Part shown: positions 9,063 through 18,015 of the stretch, piece after piece | Position numbering within the stretch: position 1 is the first letter of the stretch | Layout of the letters: each line of letters begins with the position of its first letter | From: F23-D06 sp045116675 | Lineage (GTDB): Bacteria; Bacteroidota; Bacteroidia; Bacteroidales; WCHB1-69 | Reading direction: 5' to 3' | Length of the DNA stretch: 57,846 nt | NCBI GenBank assembly: GCA_045116675.1 | Contig: JBGUMF010000037.1 | Coordinates: 1-57,846, forward strand | Notes under the pieces: generated by a model | Databases searched by the model: none | What the model saw: only the letters and a program-made list of their open reading frames with translations | What the model was told of the DNA's origin: nothing | Translations under genes and position numbers: made by a program

Positions 9063-9376
9063 TACTTGATCTCCTCTCCAGATTTTTTGGAATATCTAAC
9101 TAATTTGCCTTTGTCGTTCAAACGTCTTCCCACGCGGGTAGCGTTTCCTTTAGCGTCAACAACCATCAGGTTTGAAATGTGGATCGGGGCCTCTTTCTTG
9201 ATAATGCCGCCGTTCGGGTTCTTGGCGTTGGGTTTGGTGGCCTTAGAGACCAGGTTGCAACCCTCCACCAGAGCCTTGTTGGCATCGGGGATGACTTCAA
9301 GCACCTTACCCTGCGAACCCTTGGACTCGCCGGTAATGACTTTCACCATGTCGCCTTTCTTGATTTTCAGTTTCAT
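9062..9376 (-). CDS. rplX: 50S ribosomal protein L24
   Basis: Assembly-initiating large-subunit protein, 104 aa, with the KOW motif near the start (KKGDMVKVITGESKGSQGKV). A 67-nt gap separates it from rplN, the longest gap in this unit; I see no promoter box in it. Confidence 0.97.
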   Translation of the reverse strand: MKLKIKKGDMVKVITGESKGSQGKVLEVIPDANKALVEGCNLVSKATKPNAKNPNGGIIKKEAPIHISNLMVVDAKGNATRVGRRLNDKGKLVRYSKKSGEEIK

Positions 9377-9443
9377 TGCTTTTTCTTTTTTTAATGTTTT
9401 ACCAATTGGTCTTTGTCAATTGTATTTGAATAATAATTATCGA

Positions 9444-9812
9444 CTACAATACTTCCGGGGCCAAAGACACGATTTTCATGAACTGTTTCTCACGCAATTC
9501 ACGTGCAACAGGTCCGAAGATACGGGTACCGCGCAACTCGTCGTTCGCTGTGAGGAGGACGACGGCGTTGTCATCGAACTTGATGTAGGACCCGTCGTTG
9601 CGGCGCACGTGTCTTTTCGTGCGGACCACGACGGCCTTGGATACGGTACCGGCCTTCACCTGACCGGAAGGGATGGCACTCTTGATGGCCACGACGATCT
9701 TGTCGCCCACGCCGGCATAACGTTTCTTGGTGCCGCCCAAAACGCGGATACAGAGCACTTCCTTAGCGCCGCTGTTGTCTGCTACTGCTAATCTTGATTC
9801 TTGTTGTATCAT
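9444..9812 (-). CDS. rplN: 50S ribosomal protein L14
   Basis: Highly conserved 122-aa protein at the subunit interface. It starts MIQQESRLAVADNSGAKE, and the signature GDKIVVAIKSAIPSGQVK follows. The start lies 2 nt after the rpsQ stop. It is the first gene of the classical spc operon and is joined here to the tail of the S10 operon. Confidence 0.98.
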   Translation of the reverse strand: MIQQESRLAVADNSGAKEVLCIRVLGGTKKRYAGVGDKIVVAIKSAIPSGQVKAGTVSKAVVVRTKRHVRRNDGSYIKFDDNAVVLLTANDELRGTRIFGPVARELREKQFMKIVSLAPEVL

Positions 9813-9814
9813 AA

Positions 9815-10069
9815 CTATTTAGCTCTTTCAATGATTTCTACTAAACGCCAGCATTTGTTCTTGCTCAGCGGTCTGGTTTCCATTATTCTTACTCTATCAC
9901 CGATATGGCAGTCATTGTTCTCGTCATGTGCCATGAACTTGGTGGAGCGTTTCAGGAACTTCCCGTAGATCGGGTGTTTCATCTTGCGCTCGACCAGAAT
10001 CACGATAGATTTGTCCATTTTGTCGCTTACTACGACACCTTCTCTCACTTTTCTATTGTTTCTTTCCAT
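9815..10069 (-). CDS. rpsQ: 30S ribosomal protein S17
   Basis: Primary 16S rRNA binder, 84 aa, OB fold. The signature KFMAHDENNDCHIGDRVRIM matches the family consensus, and the ending RPLSKNKCWRLVEIIERAK is typical. The 17-nt gap from rpmC supports co-transcription. Confidence 0.97.
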   Translation of the reverse strand: MERNNRKVREGVVVSDKMDKSIVILVERKMKHPIYGKFLKRSTKFMAHDENNDCHIGDRVRIMETRPLSKNKCWRLVEIIERAK

Positions 10070-10086
10070 AATAATCGGGTGATAAA

Positions 10087-10287
10087 TTATTTATTTTCGT
10101 TTAATTCGCGTTTGCGCAGTTCGGTCATCAGACGAGCGATGGTTCTGCGCTGAGCCTTGATCAGTTGCGGATTTTCGAGGGGAGAGATGGCGTGGTTAAG
10201 TCTCATTTTAACCAGGTTTTCCTTTTCTACTGCGAGACGTTCCTTAACTTCGGCAGTGGTAAGTTCGTTTATAACTGTCTGTTTCAT
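10087..10287 (-). CDS. rpmC: 50S ribosomal protein L29
   Basis: A small two-helix protein near the exit tunnel, 66 aa, within the usual range. LTTAEVKERLAVEKENLVKM and PQLIKAQRRTIARLMTELRK carry the family pattern. It lies 11 nt after rplP. Confidence 0.96.
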   Translation of the reverse strand: MKQTVINELTTAEVKERLAVEKENLVKMRLNHAISPLENPQLIKAQRRTIARLMTELRKRELNENK

Positions 10288-10298
10288 AACTCTTCTAA

Positions 10299-10724
10299 TT
10301 AAATTTCTGCTGAATAATCTCTTCTCACGATGAACTTCGTATGAACGGGCAATTTCTGCGCACCAAGTCTCATAGCCTCTTTGGCGACTTCCAATGGGAT
10401 GCCGTCGGCTTCGAAGAGGATGCGGCCCGGGCTGACGCGGGCGGCCCAGGACTCGGGAGTACCTTTACCTTTACCCATACGTACACCCAAACCCTTGGCG
10501 GTTACGGGACGATCCGGGAAAATGCGGATCCAAAGCTGGCCCTGACGCTTCATCTCACGGGTGATAGCCTGACGGGCGGCCTCGATTTGGCGGGCACTGA
10601 TCCAGAACTGGTCCAGTGATTTCAATGCGAATGAGCCGAATGCGATTTCAGCACCACGTTTGGTGATGGATTTCATTCTGCCCTTCTGCGGCCTTCTGTA
10701 TCTAGTCTTTTTCGGTTGTAACAT
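10299..10724 (-). CDS. rplP: 50S ribosomal protein L16
   Basis: Large-subunit protein contacting the A-site tRNA, 141 aa. MLQPKKTRYRRPQKGRMK opens it, and RMGKGKGTPESWAARVSPGR is the diagnostic loop. The Arg that is hydroxylated in some bacteria is in this loop. The gap to rpsC is 52 nt. Confidence 0.98.
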   Translation of the reverse strand: MLQPKKTRYRRPQKGRMKSITKRGAEIAFGSFALKSLDQFWISARQIEAARQAITREMKRQGQLWIRIFPDRPVTAKGLGVRMGKGKGTPESWAARVSPGRILFEADGIPLEVAKEAMRLGAQKLPVHTKFIVRRDYSAEI

Positions 10725-10776
10725 TGCTTTTAATGTTTTTAATTATTATTGTATAACCGGCATCTTGGCGTCGGTA

Positions 10777-11520
10777 TTAATTATTTGTTCTGTTGTTGCG
10801 CGGGGCGCCGCCCTTGCGGGGTCCGCGGCTGAAACTGCGCTTGGCCGGAGCCTTCTGGTCCTTGCCCGCCTCGTTGATGGCGAACAGGTCGCGCTTGCCA
10901 TAGACGATACCACGGCAGATCCACACCTTGATACCGATGCATCCGTATGTCGTATGGGCTTCCACCGGAGCGTAGTCGATATCGGCTCTCAGGGTGTGCA
11001 ACGGGATGCGGCCTTCCTTGAAGTGCTCGGAACGGGCCATTTCGGCGCCACCGAGACGGCCGGCTGCCGTCACCTTGATACCCTCGGCGTTGGCACGCAT
11101 CGTGGAGGCCACCGCCGTCTTGATCGCCTTCTTGTAGGCCACACGGCCCTCAATCTGCTTGGCTATGTTCTGGGCCACCAACTGGGCGTCCAAGTCCGGA
11201 CGCTTCACTTCCACGATGTTGATCTGGATTTCCTTGTTGGTGATCACCTTCAATTCTTCTTTCACTTTGTCAACTTCCGTACCACCCTTGCCGATGATGA
11301 GACCCGGACGGGCCGTGCTGATGGTGACGGTGACCAGTTTCAATGTTCTTTCAATGTAAATTTTGGAGATACCGGCTTTGGAGAACTTTGCGTTCAGGTA
11401 TTTTCTAATTTTGTCGTCCTCGACAATCTTACCGGCGAAATTTTTGCCGCCGTACCAATTAGAATCCCAGCCTCTTACAATACCAAGGCGTAAGCCTACC
11501 GGATTAACTTTCTGACCCAT
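10777..11520 (-). CDS. rpsC: 30S ribosomal protein S3
   Basis: Head protein with mRNA helicase function at the entry tunnel, 247 aa. The N-terminal KH domain contains GLIIGKGGTEVDKVKEEL, and the C-terminal domain GRLGGAEMARSEHFKEGRIP. The Lys/Arg-rich tail (KRSFSRGPRKGGAPRNNR) is longer than in E. coli but usual in Bacteroidetes. The start is 10 nt after rplV. Confidence 0.98.
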   Translation of the reverse strand: MGQKVNPVGLRLGIVRGWDSNWYGGKNFAGKIVEDDKIRKYLNAKFSKAGISKIYIERTLKLVTVTISTARPGLIIGKGGTEVDKVKEELKVITNKEIQINIVEVKRPDLDAQLVAQNIAKQIEGRVAYKKAIKTAVASTMRANAEGIKVTAAGRLGGAEMARSEHFKEGRIPLHTLRADIDYAPVEAHTTYGCIGIKVWICRGIVYGKRDLFAINEAGKDQKAPAKRSFSRGPRKGGAPRNNRTNN

Positions 11521-11530
11521 ACTTAATAAA

Positions 11531-11971
11531 TTAATTTTGTGATTCTTCTGTTGTTATTTCTGTATTGATATTTTCAGCGTTGCGGTCTGCAATGATCAGC
11601 GTGACGTGGTTGGAGCGCTTGCGGATGCGGTTGGCGCGACCCTGCGGGGCCGTGCGGATGCGCTTCAGCATGCGGCCGCCATCCACCATGATCGTCTTCA
11701 CGTACAGGTCGGCGTTCTCCAGACGGGCACCCTCGTTCTTCACCTGCCAGTTCGCCACGGCGGACTTCAGGAGTTTCAACAATTTCTCGGCGGACTCGCG
11801 ATGGCTGTATTTCAGCACGTTCATGGCATAGTCCACATTCTTGCCGCGAATCACATTCGCCATGATCCGGGTCTTGCGCGGTGAGGTCGGATTATCCACT
11901 AATCGGGCCATGTACACCGTTTTTTTAGCTTCTTTTCGCTCGTTTAATGCGTCTTTCTTGCTTTTCTTCAT
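11531..11971 (-). CDS. rplV: 50S ribosomal protein L22
   Basis: Tunnel-lining protein, 146 aa. The loop reaching the exit tunnel is KRIRTAPQGRANRIRKRSNH. The N-terminus is extended by a Lys-rich stretch. It is the first gene of the unit: rpsS, rplB, rplW, rplD, rplC and rpsJ, which normally precede it, are absent, and an AT-rich region with a promoter box follows upstream. Confidence 0.97.
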   Translation of the reverse strand: MKKSKKDALNERKEAKKTVYMARLVDNPTSPRKTRIMANVIRGKNVDYAMNVLKYSHRESAEKLLKLLKSAVANWQVKNEGARLENADLYVKTIMVDGGRMLKRIRTAPQGRANRIRKRSNHVTLIIADRNAENINTEITTEESQN

Positions 11972-12068
11972 TGCTTTATATACTCTTTATTTATTTTTTA
12001 TTTATCTGATATTCAACTCGTTAAATAGGCCAATCGCCTCTATTCGCCTTTTCCTATCAAATTGGCGG

Positions 12069-12076
12069 CAAAAGTA
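12069..12076 (-). promoter_or_regulatory. -7 promoter box of the rplV-rpsE operon
   Basis: TACTTTTG on the minus strand, about 98 nt before the rplV start, in an AT-rich gap. A TTG lies upstream at 12092-12094 but at a 15-bp spacing, shorter than usual. It supports an independent transcription unit starting at rplV. Confidence 0.6.
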
Positions 12077-12200
12077 ATAAATTTTTTTATACAATCCGTT
12101 GTTCATAATTATTTTTTTTAAATAAAATCAGTTAGTTAGGTTCGGCCGCCCCCCACGCGAAGATTCACCACCCCACCATGGCCATCCTGAAATATTTTTG

Positions 12201-12208
12201 TATCTTTG
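12201..12208 (+). promoter_or_regulatory. -7 promoter box of the ROK kinase
   Basis: TATCTTTG, 17 nt before the ATG at 12226. It rules out the in-frame upstream ATG at 12178, because translation from there would start before the transcript. A very short leader is implied. Confidence 0.65.
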
Positions 12209-12225
12209 TCGGAAATTTCTACACC

Positions 12226-13341
12226 ATGCAGTATCAGAACGACCCCCGCACCGTCATCACGCTGGATGCCGGCGGCACCCACTTCCGGTTCAACGCCATG
12301 CGCGGCAACCGCTTCATCCTCAACACTCTCGAACTCCCCTCCGAAGCCCATGACCTTGACCGGTGCATGGCCAACCTTGTGCGCGGGTTCGAGAGCGTCA
12401 TCAACCAGCTGCCCGAGCCTCCCGCCGCCATCAGCTTCGCCTTCCCCGGCCCCGCCGACTACCCCAACGGCATCTTCCCCACCCGTCTCACCAACTTCCC
12501 CGCCTTCGAGGGAGGCGTGGCGCTCGGCCCCTTCCTGCAACGCCGCTTCCAATTGCCCGTCTTCATCAACAACGATGCCGACCTCTTCACTTACGGCGAA
12601 GCGCTGGCCGGCGCCCTACCCTACGTCAACCAGCGGCTCCACGAGGCCGGCAGCGTGAAAGAGTACCACAACCTCATCGGCTTCATACTCGGCACCGGCT
12701 TCGGCATCGGCCTGACCACCCACCAGAACCTCTACATCGGCGACAACTGCTGCTCGGAGACCTACTGCGTGCCCGCCAAACTCGAGCCCGACCTCATCGC
12801 CGAAGAGGGCGTGTCGCTGCGGGCCGTCTTACATTATTATAATATATATTGTAAAAACGACCCGAAGGCCGGCACCTACACCGACAGCTACGACATCTTC
12901 CGCATTGCGGAGGGCGAGCTCCCCGGCGACCGTGAGGCTGCCCAGCGGGCCTTCGCCACCTTCGGCGAGGCCGCCGGCTACACCATTGCCCAGATCGCCT
13001 GCATCCTCGACGGCATTATCGTGCTGGGCGGCGGCCTGTCCAAGGCACACAAATATTTCATGCCCGCCATGCTGCGGGAGCTCCGCGCCGTGCAGCACAC
13101 CCGCTCCGGCATCGCCATCCCGCGCGTGCCCTCGCACGTATATAACCTGGAAGACGAGGCGGAATTCGCCGAGTTTGCCCGCGGCGAGTCCGTGTCCGTA
13201 CCCGTGTACGGCTCCGACGAGTGCATTCCCTGCGACACCCGAAAGCGCCTCGGCATCATCACCTCCCGCATCGGCACCAGCACCGCCACCTCCATAGGCG
13301 CCTACTGCTTCGCCCTCCACAAAATCGACAGCAACCTGTAA
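12226..13341 (+). CDS. ROK-family glucokinase
   Basis: A cytoplasmic hexose kinase of the ROK family, 371 aa, phosphorylating glucose or a related sugar. The phosphate loop is TLDAGGTHFRF near residue 10; the NNDADLFTYGE segment carries the catalytic Asp, followed by LGTGFGIGL. The zinc-binding CxCGxxGCxE motif of classical ROK proteins is not intact: the equivalent stretch reads GDNCCSETYC. The protein is also longer than the usual 300-320 aa, with an insertion before the C-terminal helices. The start is fixed by the promoter box at 12201. The radical SAM gene follows after 9 nt, so the two are probably co-transcribed. The exact sugar is not readable. Confidence 0.82.
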   Translation: MQYQNDPRTVITLDAGGTHFRFNAMRGNRFILNTLELPSEAHDLDRCMANLVRGFESVINQLPEPPAAISFAFPGPADYPNGIFPTRLTNFPAFEGGVALGPFLQRRFQLPVFINNDADLFTYGEALAGALPYVNQRLHEAGSVKEYHNLIGFILGTGFGIGLTTHQNLYIGDNCCSETYCVPAKLEPDLIAEEGVSLRAVLHYYNIYCKNDPKAGTYTDSYDIFRIAEGELPGDREAAQRAFATFGEAAGYTIAQIACILDGIIVLGGGLSKAHKYFMPAMLRELRAVQHTRSGIAIPRVPSHVYNLEDEAEFAEFARGESVSVPVYGSDECIPCDTRKRLGIITSRIGTSTATSIGAYCFALHKIDSNL

Positions 13342-13350
13342 TCGGCATAC

Positions 13351-13968
13351 ATGGGGAAAGTGCCCTTCATCGGCATCGCGCGGCACCGGCTGCAGACGGA
13401 CGGCAAGGGCGTGAGCACGCTCGCCGCCTTCCATGGCTGTCCCTTGCGCTGCCAATATTGCCTTAACCCGCAATGTCACCGCGAGGGTACCTGGCACACT
13501 TTCACCCCCGAGGAGCTCTTCGATGCCGTGAAAATCGACCAACTCTATTTCCTCGCCACTGGCGGCGGCATCACCTTCGGCGGCGGCGAACCCGCCATGC
13601 ACCCCGACTTCATCGTCCGCTTCCGCGAGATCTGCGGTCCGGAATGGAACCTTACGCTCGAAACCTCCCTCAATGTTCCCGCAGACAATGTCCACCGACT
13701 CTCGTCCGTCATCAACCAGTACATTGTGGACATCAAGGAGACCAACGATGAAATCTACCAGCGCTATACCGGCCTCAGCAACCGAAAGGCACTCGACAAC
13801 CTGCAATGGCTTTTGCAGGAGGGGCGCGGCGACGACATCATCGTGCGCCTCCCGCTCATCGAAGGCTTCAACACCCAAGAGGACATCCAACGGAGCACCG
13901 AGAGGCTCCGCACCATGGGCGCGAAGTCCTTTGATGTTTTCAAGTACCACACAAACATCAACAAATAA
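13351..13968 (+). CDS. Radical SAM activating enzyme-like protein
   Basis: A small radical SAM protein, 205 aa, resembling the activases of glycyl-radical enzymes. The cluster motif is Cys30-x3-Cys34-x2-Cys37 in HGCPLRCQYC, and the SAM-contacting GGGEP motif follows in ITFGGGEPAMHPDF. No extra ferredoxin cysteine set is inserted, unlike many pyruvate formate-lyase-type activases. It is encoded directly behind the ROK kinase, and no glycyl-radical partner is adjacent. The nearest glycyl-radical enzyme, NrdD at 31541, has its own activase. The target is unknown. Confidence 0.8.
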   Translation: MGKVPFIGIARHRLQTDGKGVSTLAAFHGCPLRCQYCLNPQCHREGTWHTFTPEELFDAVKIDQLYFLATGGGITFGGGEPAMHPDFIVRFREICGPEWNLTLETSLNVPADNVHRLSSVINQYIVDIKETNDEIYQRYTGLSNRKALDNLQWLLQEGRGDDIIVRLPLIEGFNTQEDIQRSTERLRTMGAKSFDVFKYHTNINK

Positions 13969-13981
13969 TGTGTTTTACACC

Positions 13982-14012
13982 TTGACATCATCCTGTAAAT
14001 TTTGTACTTTTG
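13982..14012 (+). promoter_or_regulatory. Promoter of the phosphohexomutase gene
   Basis: TTG at 13982-13984 and TACTTTTG at 14005-14012, spaced by 20 bp. A good match to the Bacteroidetes consensus, 19 nt before the ATG at 14032. Confidence 0.75.
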
Positions 14013-14031
14013 CAGCCATAAAATCTTAGAT

Positions 14032-15768
14032 ATGGAAGCATCAACTGAACAAAGAATCAACACTTGGTTAAACGAGAATTACGACCAAGAAACTAAAGAC
14101 GAAATTCTCAAACTGCAGAAAGAGAACCCCCAGGAGCTGGTGGAAGCCTTTTACCGCAATCTTGAATTCGGCACGGGCGGCCTTCGCGGCATCATGGGCG
14201 TGGGCACCAACCGCATGAACAAATACACAGTCGGTTTCGCCACCCAGGGGCTGGCCAACTACCTGACAGGATGTTTCCGCGACACGAAGGTCAGCGTGGT
14301 CATCTCGCACGACTCCCGTCTGAACAGCCGCCAGTTTGCAGAAATCGCCGCCGATATCCTTTCGGCCAACAAGATCAAAGTTCATCTTTTTGAAGACCTC
14401 CGCCCCACGCCGGAGCTTTCATTCGCCGTGCGGCATCTCAAATGCAACGCCGGCATCATGATCACCGCCTCCCACAACCCCAGGGAATACAACGGCTACA
14501 AAGTGTATTGGCAGGATGGCGGCCAGCTGGTGCCCCCACACGACAAAAACGTGATTGAGGAGGTCAACAAGATCACCTCCATCCAGCAGGTGAAATGGAC
14601 CGGCAACAAACGCCTCATCCATATCATTGGCGAGCAGGTGGACAAAGCCTACCTCAAGAACATCCTCCGCCTGTCAGTCAACCCCTCCGCCGTCAAGAAA
14701 GCCAAGAACCTCAAGATTGTCTATACGCCGCTGCACGGAACCGGCATCACTATGGTGCCCAAGGCTTTGGAGATGTACGGTTTCAACAATATCATCATCG
14801 AAGAGCAGCAGGCCATCCCCGACGGCAACTTCCCGACAGTGAAGTCGCCGAACCCCGAGGAGAAATCCGCGCTGGAGCTCGCCCTGAAGAAAGCCGATGA
14901 AGTCAACGCCGACCTCATCCTCGCCACCGACCCCGATGCCGACCGCGTGGGCATCGCCGTGCGAGACACCAACGGCACCATGAAGCTGCTCAACGGCAAC
15001 CAGACCGGCACCCTGCTCTTCCATTACATGCTCTCCCAGCTGCAAAGCAAGAAAAAGATGCCCGACAACCCGTTTGTGGTGAAGACCATTGTCACCACCG
15101 ACCTCATCAGCCGCATCGCCATGGACTTCAACGTGGCTTGCGACGACGTGCTCACCGGATTCAAATACATCGCCGAGGACATCCTCTGCAACGAAGGCAA
15201 ACAGAAGTTCATCGTGGGCGGCGAGGAGAGCTACGGCTATCTGGTAGGCGACTTCGTGCGCGACAAGGATGCCGTATCAGCCTGCTGCCTCATCGCCGAG
15301 ATGGCTGCCTACTACCACGCCTTCGGAAAGCCGAACCACAAGCTGCTCATCGAGATCCTGCACGACATCTACCGCTCGTACGGATTCTTCAAGGAAGACC
15401 TGCTCTCCCTCACCAAGAAGGGCAAAGCCGGCGTGGAGGAGATCCAGCAGATGATGGCCGACTTCCGCAGCAACCCGCCAAAGACGTTGGGCGGACAGCC
15501 CGTCGTGATGATGAAGGATTACGCCGTGTCGAAATCCTACGACTTCACCTACAACACCAACAGCATTATCAACCTGCCCACCTCCAACGTGCTGCAGTTC
15601 TTCACGGCCGACGGCAGCAAGGTCACCGTGCGCCCCTCCGGCACCGAGCCGAAAATCAAATTCTACTTCAGCGTGGTCAACCCCATCAAGAAACGCGCCA
15701 ACATCGCCGACGAGGAGGCCAAGCTGACGGAGAAGATAGAACAGATGAAAAAAGAGATGGTGCAATAA
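14032..15768 (+). CDS. Phosphoglucomutase/phosphomannomutase
   Basis: An alpha-D-phosphohexomutase, 578 aa, interconverting sugar 1- and 6-phosphates in the cytoplasm. All four active-site loops are visible: the phosphoserine Ser147 in TASHNP, the metal loop DPDADR at 300-305, the sugar-binding GGEESYGYL, and the phosphate-binding RPSGTEPKIKF near the C-terminus. Length and the FGTGGLRGIMG start fit the long form (PGM2/ManB type) common in Bacteroidetes. The ATG at 14032 is chosen because the -7 box at 14005-14012 lies inside the longer frame. The acetyl-CoA synthetase gene follows after 56 nt without a clear promoter. Confidence 0.93.
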   Translation: MEASTEQRINTWLNENYDQETKDEILKLQKENPQELVEAFYRNLEFGTGGLRGIMGVGTNRMNKYTVGFATQGLANYLTGCFRDTKVSVVISHDSRLNSRQFAEIAADILSANKIKVHLFEDLRPTPELSFAVRHLKCNAGIMITASHNPREYNGYKVYWQDGGQLVPPHDKNVIEEVNKITSIQQVKWTGNKRLIHIIGEQVDKAYLKNILRLSVNPSAVKKAKNLKIVYTPLHGTGITMVPKALEMYGFNNIIIEEQQAIPDGNFPTVKSPNPEEKSALELALKKADEVNADLILATDPDADRVGIAVRDTNGTMKLLNGNQTGTLLFHYMLSQLQSKKKMPDNPFVVKTIVTTDLISRIAMDFNVACDDVLTGFKYIAEDILCNEGKQKFIVGGEESYGYLVGDFVRDKDAVSACCLIAEMAAYYHAFGKPNHKLLIEILHDIYRSYGFFKEDLLSLTKKGKAGVEEIQQMMADFRSNPPKTLGGQPVVMMKDYAVSKSYDFTYNTNSIINLPTSNVLQFFTADGSKVTVRPSGTEPKIKFYFSVVNPIKKRANIADEEAKLTEKIEQMKKEMVQ

Positions 15769-15824
15769 CCCACGCACCTTTTCCTGATAACCATACAATT
15801 ATTTTTAATACAATATTATAATAT

Positions 15825-17897
15825 ATGATAAACAACAAGCTGATAAACCCTAAGAGCATCGTGGTGTGCGGTGCATCCAGTGACATCCACAAACCGGGCG
15901 GCAAAGCCCTGAAAAATCTGTTGGAGAGCGCCTTCACGGGCGAAGTTTATGCCGTTAACCCCAAGGAAGATGAGGTACAGGGCATCAAATGCTACAAGCA
16001 GGTGGAAGACCTGCCGCAGGTTGATTGCGCCATCCTCTGCATCGCGGCCAAGTTCTGCGCCCACACGGTGGACGTGCTGACGCAGCAGAAAGGCGCCCAG
16101 GGCTTCATCATCGTCAGCGCGGGATTCTCGGAGGAGAACGCCGAGGGTGCTGCCATCGAGAAGCACATCGTGGAGTCCATCAACGCCGTGGGCGGCTCGC
16201 TCATCGGCCCCAACTGCACCGGTTTCCTCAACACCAACTACAGCGGCTGCTTCGACACGCCGATCCCGCAACTGGACCCCAAGGGTGTGGATTTCATTAC
16301 GGGAAGCGGTGCCACCGCCGTGTTCATCAAGGAGTACGGCATGAGCAACGGTCTGAAATTCAACAGCGTATGGGCTGTAGGCAACAGTGCGCAACTCGGT
16401 ATTGAGGATGTGCTCGAACATTTGGACGAGACCTTCGACCCCGAGAAATCGAGTCATGTCATCATGCTCTACATGGAGAAGATCGGCGACCCGCAGCGTT
16501 TGCTGAAGCACAGCCGCAACCTCATCAACAAGGGTTGCAAGATTGCAGCCATCAAGTCGGGCGGCTCGGCTGCCGGCTCGCGTGCAGCCTCGTCGCACAC
16601 CGGCGCCTTGGCCACCAACGACGCCGCCGTGGATGCCCTGTTCCAGAAGGCAGGCATCGTGCGCTGCCACAACCGCCAGGAGCTCACCACCGTATGCGCC
16701 GTGTTCATGCACCCCGAAATCAAAGGTAACCGCTGCGCCGTCATCACCCACGCCGGCGGTCCCGCCGTGATGCTGACCGACGTGCTGAGCAACGGCGGAA
16801 TAGAAGTCCCGCCGCTCAAGGACCACCCTGCCAGCCCCGCTCTGCTCGCCAAACTCTTCGGAGGCTCTTCCGTGGGCAACCCCATCGACTTCCTCGCCAC
16901 CGGCACCGCCGAACAGCTGGGCTACATCATCGACACGGTCGAGAACGAATATACCGACATCGACTTTTCCGTTGTCATCTTCGGCTCGCCGGGCCTCTTC
17001 TCCAACAAGGAGGTCTATGACCTGCTCGACGAGAAGATGAAGACCTGCAAGAAGCCCATCTTCCCTGTTCTTCCGTCTATCATCAATGTGAAGCAGGAGA
17101 TTGAGGACTTCATTGCCAAGGGACGCATCAACTTCCCGGAGGAGTGCGTGCTGGGCAACGCCCTCGTCAAAGTGTGGAACACCCCGAAACCGCAACCCGA
17201 GCACGTGGAGCTGCCGCAGGTTGATGTGGCCCGCATCCGCAAGACCATCGACAAGTGCGAAAGCGGCTACTTGGAGATTGCCGACTACAACGAGCTTTTG
17301 GACGCCGCTGGTATTTCCCGCAAGAAATCCGTAGAGGTGGACAAGAAAGAAGACGCCCTGGCATTCGCCAAGGAGGTGAACTGCGGCAAGGACACCCCGT
17401 TGGTGATGAAGGTCGTGGGTCCGCTGCACAAGTCCGACGTGGGCGGCGTGACGCTCAACGTGAAAGACCTCGACACCGTCAGCAAGGAGTTCGACCGCCT
17501 GATGGCCATCAAGGACACCTACGCGGTGGAGATGTACCCGATGCTGGACGGCACGGACGTGTATATCGGAGCCATCCGCGACGACAAGTTCGGGCATCAG
17601 ATCTTCTTCGGCTTGGGCGGCATCTTCATCGAGGTGCTGAAAGACGTGCAGTCCGCGTTGGCACCCATCACCGCTGAGGAGGCCAAGCAGATGCTCACCA
17701 AGCTGCGTGGCTACAAGATCCTGCAAGGCGTGCGCGGCCAGGAGCCCGTCAACATCGACCTCTACGCCGACCAGGTCGCGCGCGTGAGCGCACTGGTGCA
17801 GGCTGCTCCCGAGATCGTGGAGATGGACCTCAACCCGCTGCTCGGCAACCCGCGCTACGTGACCGCCGTGGATGCGAGAATCCGTATCGAGAAGTAA
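15825..17897 (+). CDS. Acetyl/acyl-CoA synthetase, ADP-forming, fused alpha-beta
   Basis: NDP-forming acyl-CoA synthetase, 690 aa: acyl-CoA + ADP + Pi gives acid + CoA + ATP. Order: CoA-binding Rossmann domain (about 1-130), two succinyl-CoA-ligase-like domains (about 140-440) with the phosphohistidine His258 in SSHTGALA, and an ATP-grasp domain (about 470-690) with VMKVVGPLHKSDVGGV. In anaerobes it is the substrate-level phosphorylation step at the end of amino-acid or sugar fermentation. That suits the lysine pathway genes at 35-39 kb, although acyl specificity is not readable. A terminator follows 27 nt after the stop. Confidence 0.93.
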   Translation: MINNKLINPKSIVVCGASSDIHKPGGKALKNLLESAFTGEVYAVNPKEDEVQGIKCYKQVEDLPQVDCAILCIAAKFCAHTVDVLTQQKGAQGFIIVSAGFSEENAEGAAIEKHIVESINAVGGSLIGPNCTGFLNTNYSGCFDTPIPQLDPKGVDFITGSGATAVFIKEYGMSNGLKFNSVWAVGNSAQLGIEDVLEHLDETFDPEKSSHVIMLYMEKIGDPQRLLKHSRNLINKGCKIAAIKSGGSAAGSRAASSHTGALATNDAAVDALFQKAGIVRCHNRQELTTVCAVFMHPEIKGNRCAVITHAGGPAVMLTDVLSNGGIEVPPLKDHPASPALLAKLFGGSSVGNPIDFLATGTAEQLGYIIDTVENEYTDIDFSVVIFGSPGLFSNKEVYDLLDEKMKTCKKPIFPVLPSIINVKQEIEDFIAKGRINFPEECVLGNALVKVWNTPKPQPEHVELPQVDVARIRKTIDKCESGYLEIADYNELLDAAGISRKKSVEVDKKEDALAFAKEVNCGKDTPLVMKVVGPLHKSDVGGVTLNVKDLDTVSKEFDRLMAIKDTYAVEMYPMLDGTDVYIGAIRDDKFGHQIFFGLGGIFIEVLKDVQSALAPITAEEAKQMLTKLRGYKILQGVRGQEPVNIDLYADQVARVSALVQAAPEIVEMDLNPLLGNPRYVTAVDARIRIEK

Positions 17898-17924
17898 CGG
17901 TTATACGTATTTTACTACAAAAAG

Positions 17925-17955
17925 AAAAGGGCGGCTGGATTCAGTCGCCTTTTTT
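17925..17955 (+). terminator. Intrinsic terminator after the acyl-CoA synthetase
   Basis: GCGGCTG (17931-17937) pairs with CAGTCGC (17942-17948) around a GATT loop, extended by A/T pairs, then a T run. The A run on the left lets it work for the minus-strand gene ending at 18016 as well. Confidence 0.85.
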
Positions 17956-18015
17956 GTTGGATAGCAAGATTGGCCGTTACGACCTGCCTCTTGACCTTAT
18001 TTAAGTTTCTGCCAA

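Noticed and set aside
12829..13950. 373-codon frame antisense to the ROK kinase and radical SAM genes
   Set aside because: It spans two convincing sense genes and has no recognisable domain or promoter.
15816..17726. 636-codon frame antisense to the ADP-forming acyl-CoA synthetase
   Set aside because: Same codon-bias artefact; the sense strand carries a complete, motif-rich enzyme.
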